A stretch of 64,000 nt of DNA, from the NCBI GenBank assembly GCA_012934845.2, contig WNNJ02002659.1:1-64000 (forward strand), written 5' to 3'. Of the stretch, positions 9,691 through 19,349 are shown piece after piece (the first letter of the stretch is position 1; the number at the start of each line of letters is the position of its first letter). The DNA is from Pomphorhynchus laevis. Its lineage: Eukaryota > Acanthocephala > Palaeacanthocephala > Echinorhynchida > Pomphorhynchidae. The notes beneath the pieces were generated by a model that did no database searches, had not been told where the DNA came from, and worked only from the letters and a program-made list of their open reading frames with translations. The translations under genes and the position numbers were made by a program.

Positions 9691-9940
9691 GAGGACATTA
9701 CATTCCATTGCTTGAGACTTTTGAATTACGAGGAAATGCGTCAAATATGTCATTGTAAGAGATATCGATGCCTACCGATGTGCTAATACAATCTAAAATC
9801 AGACATTTGTTTAGCATATTTTCGTCATTTAAAGTGTCAGCGTTATTTGTTAATTTAGTTCTAATAGCTTCTTGGACTACGTCAAAAGATGTTGATGAGA
9901 TTCGACAGGATGATGCCGTTTTCCAAGTTCTGAATTTTCG
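9691..9940 (-). pseudogene. Coding-like segment of unknown identity, copy 2
   Basis: This is the partner of 7062-7312. The same frame is open over nearly all of the segment (RKFRTWKTASSCRIS; VGIDISYNDIFDAFPRN), with a stop at the far end where copy 1 stays open. Homology begins exactly at cgaaaattcag on the minus strand in both copies, next to unrelated flanks. A shared AAATTCAG edge could be a former splice acceptor or an element end. Confidence 0.4.
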
Positions 9941-10114
9941 ATGATGTACTGTATTCCACCAGCTTTTAGAAAATGGTTTATTACATTTAATCTTCTTTGT
10001 TTCATTCGTTAGGATTAACTTAAATAGAAGAATGTCTATATACGTTTAAATCCAACGCGCCTCCTTAAGATTTCCACAAAAATTTAATAAATGTTGTTTC
10101 ATTTTTAATTTTTT

Positions 10115-11257
10115 TTATTTTGATGTTTGAATAATTGCGATTTGTCGATCTTTGTTTGTGTCGGATGCAATTAATACGCACTTATTTATGCTTTCTGGAA
10201 TATTATTCTCTAAGAGACTTGAACTGTCGTTAGAATTATTATAATGGATGATATTGTTTTTTTTAAGGAACAGAAGAAATCCCTCATTTATGATGGTATA
10301 CAAATTATTATTGAGTTCAGATAAAATTTCAGAATCAGGATAAAGAGCAAATGGGTTAAAATTCATATTAAAAAATTATTCATTACAGAGAAAACTTGAG
10401 AATATTTAAACTTTAAATCATTACTATCCAGATCGAAACCTAGAAGATTTTTAACTTCAAGATAATGTAACTGAACAAACGAGGTATACAAATACAATGT
10501 GACTGACTGATTAAAAATATTAATGCCTATGTTATTAGTGGAATTGTTTAAACAGATAAAATTTATATAAGCGATATTTCTGAAGGGGGATGGATTATCA
10601 TAAGTCAGAATAGTTGCAAGGATAGACCTGAAAGCAGATACATCAACATCGAGACTAGATTGTAGATAAGCAGATTTGGAACGCTTGAACTTAGATATAA
10701 TATTACAGCGATTGCTCGAAGGAAAACTATTACGTAAAGGTGGAGGATGGACAGAGCTGCTAAGAGTAGAGGCAGAAGAGTAGGTAGAAATGCGAATGAC
10801 AGGGGTGCTCAATGGAGAATTAAGATAGGTTGGACCATTTATAATAGAAGAGGAGAGTTGTATCGGTTGACCGGATATGCTACTAAAGATTATTTTGACT
10901 GAAGGATGTAAATTATTATGAAGTGATAGGGGATAGGTGAAGTAAGACGCACGTCACGATAAGAAAGAATTATGATAGGTATTTAGTTGGGTGAGGAATA
11001 TGAAAGAGAAAGTTTGATATAAAGATCTTTCACTTTAGCATTGTTAGGATGATGAAGATGAATAGAAGTTTGATCCGTATTTGAACGAGGAGTTCGTGTG
11101 AGAGTAGGTACAAGAGTGTGATTATATGATACGAAGTCAGGTGTTGATGCGAGGGAAACGTCAAAAACTGTATCGTTCTGAGTAGTCGTGTGTTTGACAA
11201 AGGCGGATAAGCAGGATATTTGTAGAATTTGTATGTAAACGGTTTACGTTGATGCAC
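10115..11257 (-). pseudogene. Old L2-like LINE ORF1 fragment
   Basis: The 149-codon frame at 10363-10812 contains DVSAFRSILATIL, PPPLRNSFPSSNRC and a hydrophobic block that align with ORF1 of the L2-like LINEs at 18.7 and 42 kb (DVSLFRSILSSLV; PPFRKLFPSRDRC). The next frame (10115-10366) continues with the same general order. The PHD-like finger seen at the N-terminus of the other copies is not recognisable. Divergence is high, so this is an old copy of a related subfamily. Confidence 0.55.
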
Positions 11258-11500
11258 CGAGCGGTCGAATATTTACTCGAACAAGCGTCCATACGTCACA
11301 GTCTTTAAAATCGCATGTAACTTCCAAACTGGTTTAACCATATAAATATTCACAGGGAAGATACGTAATCTGGAACAAAGAGGATATGATATCCAGATTT
11401 CCCAGGCATGATTTTTTATCTAGAGATTAATCTCGATTGTAATCAGTTAAAATCTGAAAGATTTACTCTTCCCTGAGCGTGGCGAGCGGAGCTGACAAAA
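11258..11500. other. Unassigned spacer
   Basis: No gene is seen. The end (about 11475-11500, gagcgtggcgagcggagctg) resembles 45808-45830 (gcgagtggagcgagcgtaactgac), which in that place also precedes 'gacagg'. This suggests a shared repeat of unknown type. Confidence 0.35.
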
Positions 11501-11613
11501 ACAATCTGGAACCGACAGGAATAATCTGGAACTGACAGGAATAATCTAGAACTGACAGGAATAATCTGGAACTGACAGGAATAATCAGGAACTGATAGCA
11601 ATAATCTGAAAAT
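11501..11613. repeat. 20-bp tandem repeat, ~5.5 units
   Basis: The unit ataatctggaactgacagga is repeated five and a half times with single-base variants (ccgacagg, ctagaac, tcaggaac). It runs directly into the ~392-bp satellite that follows. Confidence 0.9.
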
Positions 11614-11620
11614 GAAAGAT

Positions 11621-12597
11621 AGCGAAAAATCGCTTGAAACTGTGGTCCAGGAGCAAAAGCTGGCTACGATTGATTTTTAATCAATATTTGCTGCTAAACA
11701 ACTGGACTTCGATCATCAGCTCCATCAGTCTAATGTTTCACTCCGAGACGTTCCTAACCACCCAGCAGTCATCGTCAGTCGGATGAAGTGGTTAGGGTAC
11801 GTTTCGACTGCGTTTGTGATAACTATAAAGACACCAGCAATTCATCACGATGCTATATGAAGCTCAGATGCAGAAGCGTTTTTTGGCTTGTTGCGTGTGT
11901 GGACCTTCTAGTTATTCTTTATATAAGGCACAAATGCGTATCCGTTGATTACGAGGGCACTGAATTTCTCACAGGATTCCAAAAGGAATGCGTCATTTTA
12001 TAAATTGTTATTGCGAAAAATCGCTTGAAATTGTGGTCCAGGAGCCAAAGCTGGCTACGATTGATTTTTAATCCATATTGGCTGCTAAATAACTATACTT
12101 CGATCATCAGCACCACCAGTCTAATGTTTCACTCCGAGACGTTCTTAACCACCCAGCAGTCATCGTCAGTCGGATGAAGTGGTTAGGGTACGTTTCGACT
12201 GCTTTTGTGATAACTATAAAGACACCAGCAATTCCTCACGATGCTATACGAAGCTCAGATGCAGAAGCGTTTTTACTGGCTTGTTGCGTGTGTGGACCTT
12301 CTAGTTATTCTTTATATAAGGCACAAATGCGTATCCGTTGATTACGAGGGCACTGAATTTCTCACAGGATTCCAAAAGGAATGCGTCATTTTATAAATTG
12401 TTATTGCGAAAAATCGCTTGAAATTGTGGTCCAGGAGCCAAAGCTGGCTACGATTGATTTTTAATCCATATTGGCTGCTAAATAACTGGACTTCGATCAT
12501 CAGCTCCATCCAGTCTAATGTTTCACTCCGAGACGTTCTTAACCACCCAGCAGTCATCGTCAGTCGGATGAAGTGGTTAGGGTACGTTTCGACTGCT
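11621..12597. repeat. ~392-bp satellite, 2.5 tandem units
   Basis: Units start at gcgaaaaatcgctt at about 11622, 12013 and 12406 (391 and 393 bp apart); the third is cut at about 12597. Each unit starts with a small perfect hairpin (AGCGA/TCGCT in unit 1) and holds a 9-bp stem (CCTAACCAC/GTGGTTAGG). Units differ by only a few substitutions and small indels, so amplification is recent. Open frames inside are a by-product of the repeat and not genes. Confidence 0.9.
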
Positions 12598-13057
12598 ATA
12601 TATATCTTTATTTTCTTTCAAATCAAAATATCTATAAATGAAATAGCTACTCTGAAAGTCTTTTTTTATTTTAGTGACCATTTTAAACAAACATATAGTA
12701 AGATAGCTGCGTTTTTAGAGTTAATTTTTAATTTTTAATCGTTAGATTTGACGCAATTTAATTATTCAAACCATCCCAAATATCGATATTGGCATCGAAA
12801 CTCTTATCGATCATTAGCAGAAATTAGTTACATTGGATTTAACTTGAATTTATTTACATCATTTACAATTAACAGTCGTTTGCGCAAGTTCATTAACATC
12901 AAGACTACGATGATTGCCATATTCAAAATTTTAATTTGCATTTTTTTCTCAAAAATTTGTTCTATTAGCAAAATAGTAGTTTTATATTTTGATAATAAGT
13001 TAATATAGCATCGACTTTATATGCAAAGTCAATTATTTTTTACATAATTTTTTACGC
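12598..13057. other. AT-rich spacer, nothing recognised
   Basis: Two open frames of 86-106 codons are present, but their composition is that of AT-rich non-coding DNA and they begin within the satellite. No motif or repeat partner was found within the window. Confidence 0.4.
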
Positions 13058-13272
13058 TGTAAAACATGTAAGCCAGACGCAAAAGAATGACGAATGCCGT
13101 TTCGTCATTACAATGACTCATCGGTGCCAGATCCCTCCTACTACTGAATGCAGATGAGGACTGGCATAGTCCTCCTCTGCATCCAGTATTGGGAGGGATC
13201 TGGCACTGATGAGTCATTGTGATGACGAAACGGCATTCGTCATTCTTTTGCGTCTGGCTTACATGTTTTACA
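13058..13272. repeat. ~215-bp perfect-to-near-perfect palindrome (foldback unit)
   Basis: Arms 13058-13137 and 13191-13272 are reverse complements with only a few transition-type mismatches. The central 53 bp is itself an inverted repeat (tgcagatgagga against tcctcctctgca), so the whole unit folds as one hairpin. Its inner ends match at tgtaaaacatgta and tacatgttttaca. The right flank is PLE-like leader sequence on the minus strand. Confidence 0.9.
13206..13241 (+). ncRNA. Hammerhead ribozyme catalytic core, minimal stem III
   Basis: All core positions are present in order: CTGATGA (13206-13212), stem II GTCAT/ATGAC (13213-13217, 13222-13226) with loop TGTG, GAAA (13227-13230), a 3-bp stem III (A13230-T13240, C13231-G13239, G13232-C13238) with a 5-nt loop, and the GTC cleavage triplet ending at 13241. 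Type I hammerheads with very short stem III are known from PLEs and retrozymes. I could not find a stem I partner immediately upstream in cis, so activity is uncertain. The opposite strand carries the mirror copy at 13089-13124 with one core change (CCGATGA). Confidence 0.65.
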
Positions 13273-13345
13273 ATAAATTCAGGCGGAATGGTCTCACTCT
13301 CCTTAAATTTCTTACGTTGCTTTTTCACCTAGTTTAGTTGACTCA
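13273..13345 (-). mobile_element. PLE-like leader fragment next to the palindrome
   Basis: On the minus strand this reads ctgagtcaactaaactaggt and then gaaaaagcaacg, matching the leader of PLE copy B at 2770-2815 apart from a missing internal piece. In the same orientation an open frame continues into the palindrome. Confidence 0.5.
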
Positions 13346-13499
13346 GAATAAACTTACAACGAATTATTCAGCAGTACAAAATGTGTTTAATTTATTTAAA
13401 CAATAAATTTGAATAAAAAATTTATTATCACAATAAATTTGAATAACAGGTAAAACTGTGGATTTAATACCTTTGAGAAAGTAGTATTGAGAAGTGTTT
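13346..13499. other. AT-rich spacer
   Basis: It contains a short tandem duplication (aataaatttgaata repeated near 13403-13445). Nothing else is recognised. Confidence 0.4.
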
Positions 13500-14578
13500 A
13501 ATAATAATACAAATTTATTTAATGTAACAAATGCGTACAAGCTGTACGCTTACAAGTCCACAAACAAAAATGAAAAAGTCAAGCAGATAAATTGTTTCAA
13601 TGGGATCGGATTTGTCGTTTGAAGCACGGCAAGGAAGTTGATTGGCGTATATGAATGGGCAGATGGTTCCACGATAGAGGAGCAGCCACAATGAAGGAGC
13701 GGAGTACAAAGGAGGTAGAGTAGTTTGGGACATGTAAAAGAAGGGAATTACAGGAACGCAAGGAACAGTAAACAGGACGAGAATTATCAAGAAAAGGAAG
13801 ATTAAGAAATGAAGGGGTATGAAAAGTTACAAGGCGGAAAGCAACGATAAGAAGATGAATTTGAACATGACAATAAATTGTAAGCAAATCGAGAGAAGCA
13901 AGATGGTAGGATGTATGATCAAAACGACGAAGACGGAGGAGAATTCGGACGGATGCGTTGACGATGCGTTGTATGGGAAGAAAAGTGGATTTAGGTGAGT
14001 TAGAAAATAGACTAAGACAATAATCGGGTCTAGAAAAAAGGAGAGAAGATATTAGAGTCATACAAGAAGGGAAATCGATCAATCTACGAACTTGACGGAG
14101 GTTGCGGAGTATCAAGGTAGATGAGCGTACTTTATCTCTAACGAAAGGTTTAAGTGAAAGTCGGTTGTCAAAATGGAAGCCTAGGAAAACGAGATTATCA
14201 ACGATAGGAATAATTGTAGAATTTAATGATACGGAGGGAGGTTCGAAGCCGAGGAGTTGAGGTAGGTTCCACATAATTTTGGATTTATCAGGATTCAGAG
14301 AAAGCCGAAGGGAAGAAAGATGATGGGAAATTGAGACAAGACAATCGGAAGCAGAAACACTAAGATCGTGAATACGATAAACAGGTGCATGAGCCTAGAT
14401 GAGAATGTCATCAGCATATTGCATAACATGGAAGTTAAATTTATGAGAAATCGAAGACTAATCACCAAGAAGAAGAGAGAAAAGCATAGGGCCTAATACG
14501 GAGCCTTGTGAAACACCGGACGGAATAGACGAAGGATGGGAGAGAGATGAGTTAGAATAGACGCGAAATGTACGGGTT
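13500..14578 (-). mobile_element. L2-like LINE 3' part, subfamily B
   Basis: Starting from the 3' end at 13500, this holds the terminal hairpin (about 13527-13550) and the RT from the GxxQGSVLGP motif to the C-terminus. It is 5'-truncated at about 14578, within the region before GVPQG. The 225-codon frame at 13597-14274 covers the RT thumb and C-terminal domain (FVRDKVRSSTLILRNLRQVRRLIDF; VAAPLSWNHLPIHIR). The upstream part has stops in the YADD region. Its protein clearly differs from the 14.7-22 kb copies but matches the fragments at 55.7 and 59.8 kb, which defines a separate subfamily. Confidence 0.8.
13597..14274 (-). pseudogene. L2-like RT C-terminal domain
   Basis: This 225-residue frame is the part after the catalytic YADD motif. 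It includes the thumb (VFLGFHFDNRLSLK), the connection region rich in Leu/Arg, and the conserved end RSFIVAAPLSWNHLPIHIR. The methionine at its start is internal to the RT, so the frame is a remnant of ORF2. It is not a separate gene. Confidence 0.75.
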
Positions 14579-14689
14579 GTACATTTTTCATCCTAGTAAG
14601 TTTATTTGAATGTTTTTTAAACACTGGTTGATTGACTAGTCAGCGATGATATGAAAATCAACTTCTTTAAAAAGTGGTACAACAGTTTA

Positions 14690-17531
14690 AAAAAAGGATT
14701 TATTTTAACGTGGCAAATGCGTGCAAGAACACGCTTACATGACAACGACAAAACAAAACTGTGAATCAGGTGTCGAGAAGGTGTGAACGGAGGAGGTGTT
14801 TGAATGTGATAAAGGAGGGAGCGCGGCGGACGTCGAGAGGGAGTTGATTCCAGGCGAGTGAGGCGGCGACGAGGAAGGATCGGAGACCGTAGTTGTTGGA
14901 GTAATTAGGAACGTGGAGTAAGAGGGTATGACAGGAACGAAGCGATAGCGAGGTGGGGCGAGTATCGTCTAAGAAAGGAAGGTTGATGAACGATGGGGAG
15001 CCGACAGCGATGAGACGAAAAGTAACGAGAAGAAGGCGGAGTTTGATGCGGATGTGGATGGTGGGCCAGGAGAGTTGGGCAAAATATGTGGATGTGTGGT
15101 CGAAGCGACGGAGACGAAAGAGCACTCGAACGGCGGTGTTGATTATGCGTTGTAGGGGTAGGATGATGGATTTTGGAGAATTGGCGAAAAGGCTAAGGCA
15201 GTAATCGATTTTAGGGAAAAGAAGCGATGAAAGAAGAGACATACAAGAACGGAAGTCGATAAGGGAGCGGATACGGCGGATGTCACAGAGAATTAAGTTA
15301 GACGAGCGAACCTTGTCACGAACGAAGATTTTAAGGGAAAGGTGATCATCGAAATGGAAGCCTAAGAAAGTGAGATTGTGGACTATGGGGATGATCGATG
15401 AGGCAAAATATACAGTGGGAGGAGATATGTTTGGTTTACGGGAGAGGATCCACATTATTTTAGACTTGTCGGCGTGTAGAACGAGATGGAGATTGGAAAG
15501 ACGTTTGTAGATAGAAGAAAGACAGTTGGAGGCAGAAATGCCGATATCGTGTATGCGATGTGCGGGTGCATGATCATAGATGAGAATGTCATCGGCGTAT
15601 TGCATGACGTTAAAGGAGTAAGGTTTGATAAACGGAGAGAGATCGCCAAGCAGAAGAGAGAAAAGCAGGGGACCTAGGACTGAACCTTGTGGGACCCCGC
15701 AAAAAATAGGGATGGGAGGGGAGGATGATGAATTAGAACAGACGCGAAAGGAACGGTCGGATAGATATGAGGCGAACCAAGCTACGGAGGAGGAAGAAAA
15801 GCCGTAATCATAACGAAGGCGAGAAAGGAGGACGGAGTGGTCGACAATGTCGAATGCGGAGGAGAGGTCGAGGGAGATGAGAACACTATATAGAGCCTTG
15901 TCTCGAGAAATGAGTAAGTCGTTGTACACTTTTATGCATGCGATTTCTGTCGAGTGATTAGAGCGGAAAGCGGATTGGAAAGGAGGGTACAGATTGGATG
16001 AGGAGAGATAAGCGTTGATTTGTATTAAGATGAGGCGTTCTAAGAGCTTTGAAAGAGTAGGGAGTAGTGAAATGGGGCGATAGCTAGAAGGAAGGGAGGG
16101 GTCGAGCGATTGTTTCTTAAGGAGGGGACGAACGATTGCGGATTTCCAGTGTGAAGGGAAGATACGACTGCGGATGGACGAGTTAAACAAGGTTGTGAGA
16201 AATGGGGATATCGATGAGCATATAGATTTTAATATGTGGGTAGGCAGGGGATCGGCAGGTGAGGTTTTGTTGGGCAAGGACATGAGGACAGATGATACTT
16301 CTGTAAATGAGACAGGGAGAAGATGAAAGAGTTCCGGAAGGATGAGAGTAGACTGGGCAGAGTGGGATAGGATGGAGACCGGGGTGTAAGAGAGCAGCGT
16401 AGATACTTTAGTCTGGAGAAATGACGAATAATCATTAGCATTGATGTTGCAAGGCGTAGAGGAACGAGCCAGGATTGAGTTAAAAGTATGCCAGAGAGTC
16501 TTAGAGTTGAATGAAGTGATGATTTTATGCTGCCAGAAGGAGTTGCATTTGGTACGTAGTAGGTGGAGATGAGACCGGCGAAGAGCAAGATAGGAATCAC
16601 GGAAAGACGGAGTGATCGAGCGGAAATCGCGTCTGAGAGAGCGGTGATAGACTCGAAAAGCATGGCGGAGTCGACGCTTTGAGAGTAGGCATTGGATGTC
16701 AAACCATGGGGCACGGTGCAAGCGACGGTGCGGGTGAGACTTGAAGGACAAGAGAAGATCGAGAGTGCATGTGAGTTCATAGTCGAAAAGAAAGGCGAGA
16801 TCGTGAGGAGATGAATATCTTATTGTGGGTAATGATATTGACGATTTGAGTAAGGCAGAGCGGAGAAGGGAGAGGTCAAGATTTCTCCAAGGGCCACGTA
16901 GAATTGTAGGTGTGTGAGGAGGGGTGTGATTGCAAGTGAGATCAAGGGTGATAAGAAAGTGATCGGATAGACCAGGATCAGAGATGGACAGTGATGTGTA
17001 GGCAGCAAAATGATCGGGGACAGCGATGATGTCGAGTGCCCCACCAAGTATATGTGTGGGGGCAGTGGAGATTAGTTTGTAATTGTAGTTGGATAGAAAC
17101 TTGATGAACCGGTTGGGATCCGTGGAAGAGGGGTGGTCTAGGCGGATATTGAAGTCGCCTAGAACGAGTGAAAATATTGAAGACAAAGAAAAACGAGAAA
17201 GGAGGTCAGCGAGTTCACTAAAAAATAATGCTGTAGGAGCTGATGAACCAGGACGGTATACAATGGCGAGATCTAGAGTGATCGGGTTAGAATAACGACA
17301 AGTGAGCAATTCAAAAGAGCAAGGACTGAAAGGGGGATTGATTTTGCGAAGAGACGCGGGGTGACGCGCGAATGCGACGATGCCGCCATGATTAGAGAAT
17401 TTAGAAGGGCATGAGCTGAGGGGGCGGGCGGATTCGACTAGGGAGCAACCGGCAGAGAGCAGACGGCGAATGGAAAGGTCGTCGGAATCTGAGTGCCAGG
17501 ATTCGGTGAGGCAGAAGAGATCGATGGATTT
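14690..17531 (-). mobile_element. L2-like LINE, subfamily A, 5'-truncated copy
   Basis: The 3' end is at about 14690 (AT-rich tail, then the hairpin GCGTG/CACGC near 14715-14735). ORF2 is intact from the APE domain to its stop codon. The element is cut at about 17531, where the sequence switches to another LINE fragment on the plus strand. By eye it is nearly identical to the copies at 18.2-22.1 and 38.9-43.2 kb, so it is young. ORF1 and the first ~45 residues of the endonuclease are missing. Confidence 0.9.
14766..17309 (-). CDS. LINE ORF2 protein: APE endonuclease plus reverse transcriptase (L2-like)
   Basis: The frame is 847 residues from the first ATG, which lies inside the APE domain. 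The frame stays open further upstream to the truncation point, so the ATG is not the true start. APE motifs: LGDFN at 50-54 and SDHFLIT at 115-121. RT motifs: YRPISLLP at 410-417, LDLSSAFD at 480-487, GVPQGSVLGP at 538-547 and QYADDILIY at 570-578 with both catalytic Asp. The C-terminus ends in VAASLAWNQLPLDVR. The GVPQGSVLGP and STEIA..K motifs place it in the L2/CR1 group. It would nick the target and copy the element RNA onto it. No internal stop was seen in this copy. Confidence 0.9.
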   Translation of the reverse strand: MLTCRYSNPITLDLAIVYRPGSSAPTALFFSELADLLSRFSLSSIFSLVLGDFNIRLDHPSSTDPNRFIKFLSNYNYKLISTAPTHILGGALDIIAVPDHFAAYTSLSISDPGLSDHFLITLDLTCNHTPPHTPTILRGPWRNLDLSLLRSALLKSSISLPTIRYSSPHDLAFLFDYELTCTLDLLLSFKSHPHRRLHRAPWFDIQCLLSKRRLRHAFRVYHRSLRRDFRSITPSFRDSYLALRRSHLHLLRTKCNSFWQHKIITSFNSKTLWHTFNSILARSSTPCNINANDYSSFLQTKVSTLLSYTPVSILSHSAQSTLILPELFHLLPVSFTEVSSVLMSLPNKTSPADPLPTHILKSICSSISPFLTTLFNSSIRSRIFPSHWKSAIVRPLLKKQSLDPSLPSSYRPISLLPTLSKLLERLILIQINAYLSSSNLYPPFQSAFRSNHSTEIACIKVYNDLLISRDKALYSVLISLDLSSAFDIVDHSVLLSRLRYDYGFSSSSVAWFASYLSDRSFRVCSNSSSSPPIPIFCGVPQGSVLGPLLFSLLLGDLSPFIKPYSFNVMQYADDILIYDHAPAHRIHDIGISASNCLSSIYKRLSNLHLVLHADKSKIMWILSRKPNISPPTVYFASSIIPIVHNLTFLGFHFDDHLSLKIFVRDKVRSSNLILCDIRRIRSLIDFRSCMSLLSSLLFPKIDYCLSLFANSPKSIILPLQRIINTAVRVLFRLRRFDHTSTYFAQLSWPTIHIRIKLRLLLVTFRLIAVGSPSFINLPFLDDTRPTSLSLRSCHTLLLHVPNYSNNYGLRSFLVAASLAWNQLPLDVRRAPSFITFKHLLRSHLLDT

Positions 17532-17830
17532 TCGTCCCCCGTCACAACGGTAATCACGGATATCGTGCGTTCACCATTGCTGCACCAAGCCTTTGGAACA
17601 AACTTCTTCGTTACACAAAATCATTGACGTCGCTTAAACACTTCAAAACTTCCTTGATCGCCTTACTTCTTGCAAACGAACTAAAATAACACTTTCAGCC
17701 GCAATCAATTCAATAACTCTACATACAAGTTAAAACATTCATCGGACGTAAACTTGTCTTTTAATTTTTATAGTGGGCCTGTAAGTGGTTCTATTCACCA
17801 CAAAGGACACTAAATAAATTCTATTCTATT
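17531..17830 (+). mobile_element. 3' end of a different L2/CR1-group LINE
   Basis: The plus strand encodes a typical RT C-terminus (YRAFTIAAPSLWNKLL, then SLKHFKTSLIALLL) that stops at about 17690. It is followed by a short 3' UTR and a (ttcta)n-like tail at about 17815-17830. This family has no other copy in the window. It is tail-to-head with the truncated end of the 14.7-17.5 kb copy. Confidence 0.65.
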
Positions 17831-18004
17831 TCGACAATTATGAAATTAATTTTTTTAATTATCAGGCAGTTCTTGTCTACCAGCGTATCCAGGATTCATT
17901 ATTATAGCGAAAGAAGTATACATAAAAAATCGTAAACCGATTGTGAACATCAATTTGCTGTGTCGGTTAAGTCTTGCATGCGACAATGTTTGAATGTGCT
18001 GACC
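17831..18004. other. Spacer
   Basis: No feature recognised; AT-rich unique sequence. Confidence 0.4.
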
Positions 18005-18150
18005 TTCTACGGATAAAACAGGTAAATTTATTATCTTAAATTCGTCAAAACATCTCCAGCAACCTGATTAAGCCAATCCGTTAAATATTTTACCAAATTC
18101 TTTTTGATCAAAGAATTCTACGGATAAACCAGGTAAACTTATTCTCTTAA
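18005..18150. repeat. ~111-bp tandem repeat, unit 1 and start of unit 2
   Basis: The block ttctacggataaa.caggtaaa.ttatt recurs at 18005 and 18116. Unit 2 is cut at about 18150, and its missing remainder (aattcgtcaaaacatctcc onward) reappears at 22164, after the LINE. This shows that a LINE landed in the second unit. Confidence 0.75.
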
Positions 18151-18265
18151 AAAATTATCTTAAAAAATTTTTGGATCTATTATACATACAATCAATCCAG
18201 TTCCATATCAATCCAGTTCCAGATCAATCCAGCAAATTTAACAGTTTTAACGCACAACGACGTCG

Positions 18266-19349
18266 ATGGGAGAACGTAAGAAGACAGCTCCGACCGACAC
18301 CAACTGTGCTCCACTACAAGTACAATGCTCGACACACGAATGCAGCGTCTGGACTACAATCGCATGTGACAACAGTAAGTCTAAAGAAGACTTCATATGC
18401 GGCTTTTGTGCAAAAAACGCATACGCGACATTTCCCATAAGAATATATCAACCTCCAACGTGCCCACTCAAACCACCACAGTCGTTTCTGATATCCTTTG
18501 TAAACCCACTGATCCTGTCACCACATGCACTTCTAATCCCATGTCTTCACTTCCCGGCACCCCCGTATCTTCGCTTCTGTCAGGTTTCTCAATAGCTTAC
18601 ATCCCTCAATAAAAATAACTTCCACCAACCTCCACAATCCTTCAACTCATAACCTTTACTCACATCGCTCACCACCCTCTATATTATCCAAATCCTCTTT
18701 GTCTTCCGCTGTCAAACCTACTTTCTTGATATCTTCAACTCCCAGCTCTCCTATCGTGATCTCACCAACTCACGTTACTCGTCCTCCTTTTCGGAAACTC
18801 TTTCCTTCTCGCGATCGTTGCGTCATCGTCAGTAATATAACTCATTCCACCTCTTTACCTCCACAAGCACGTCTCGACCATGATGTTTCCTTATTCAGAT
18901 CCATCCTCTCGTCTCTTGTTCCGGCAGATAAACCATCCTTTTTCAACAACATTTCTCCTGTCGCATTCATCCGCCTAAATAAATCTTCTCAATCTAACAC
19001 TTCCCAGCCCCCTATCCTAAAAATTGTTTTCAAGCATCGCTCTCACGCGTCTTCTGTGCTCTCCCAACGATTCAAATTCATGTCCTCTTCAGCCACTCGC
19101 ATTTCCCCGATCGCTCCCCCTCCGAAATCGCTCAACTCTCATCTGTCCGCATCAAAAAACGCCGTCGCGAGGAAAACGGCGAAACATCTCTCTCCATCCG
19201 AAACATCGACGGAAATTTTCAAGTTGTCCGCATCCGTCCAAAAATTCGATAACGCTCCATCTCCCCTATGTGTCTTCTCCACTAGAACCTACCGCCACTG
19301 CACACAGTTTCCGCCTCACCATCCTCAACACTACATATATTCTCAATAA
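18266..19349 (+). pseudogene. LINE ORF1 with N-terminal PHD-like zinc finger, broken
   Basis: It starts MGERKKTAPTDTN at 18266. Residues about 18-50 carry a Cys/His array (CSTHECSVW, then a CD pair, then ICGFCAKN) of the PHD-like type reported for ORF1 of CR1/L2-group LINEs. A Ser/Thr/Pro-rich stretch follows. The 18699-19349 frame continues with PFRKLFPSRDRC and DVSLFRSILSSL, which recur in the ORF1 copies at 10.4, 37.4 and 42 kb. At least two frame changes separate the parts. ORF1 proteins of this group are thought to bind element RNA. Confidence 0.7.

Noticed and set aside
11788-12738. Open frames inside the 392-bp satellite as a small gene family
   Set aside because: The frames follow the repeat and differ between units through indels; no start or codon conservation.
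14953-15204. Arg-rich plus-strand frame (MGRVSSKKGRLMND...) that recurs at 37827 and 39198
   Set aside because: It is antisense to the conserved RT of the L2-like LINE. Its recurrence reflects LINE copies and not a gene.
18247-18438. Minus-strand 63-codon frame at the LINE 5' end
   Set aside because: Antisense to the PHD-like finger of ORF1; no independent support.
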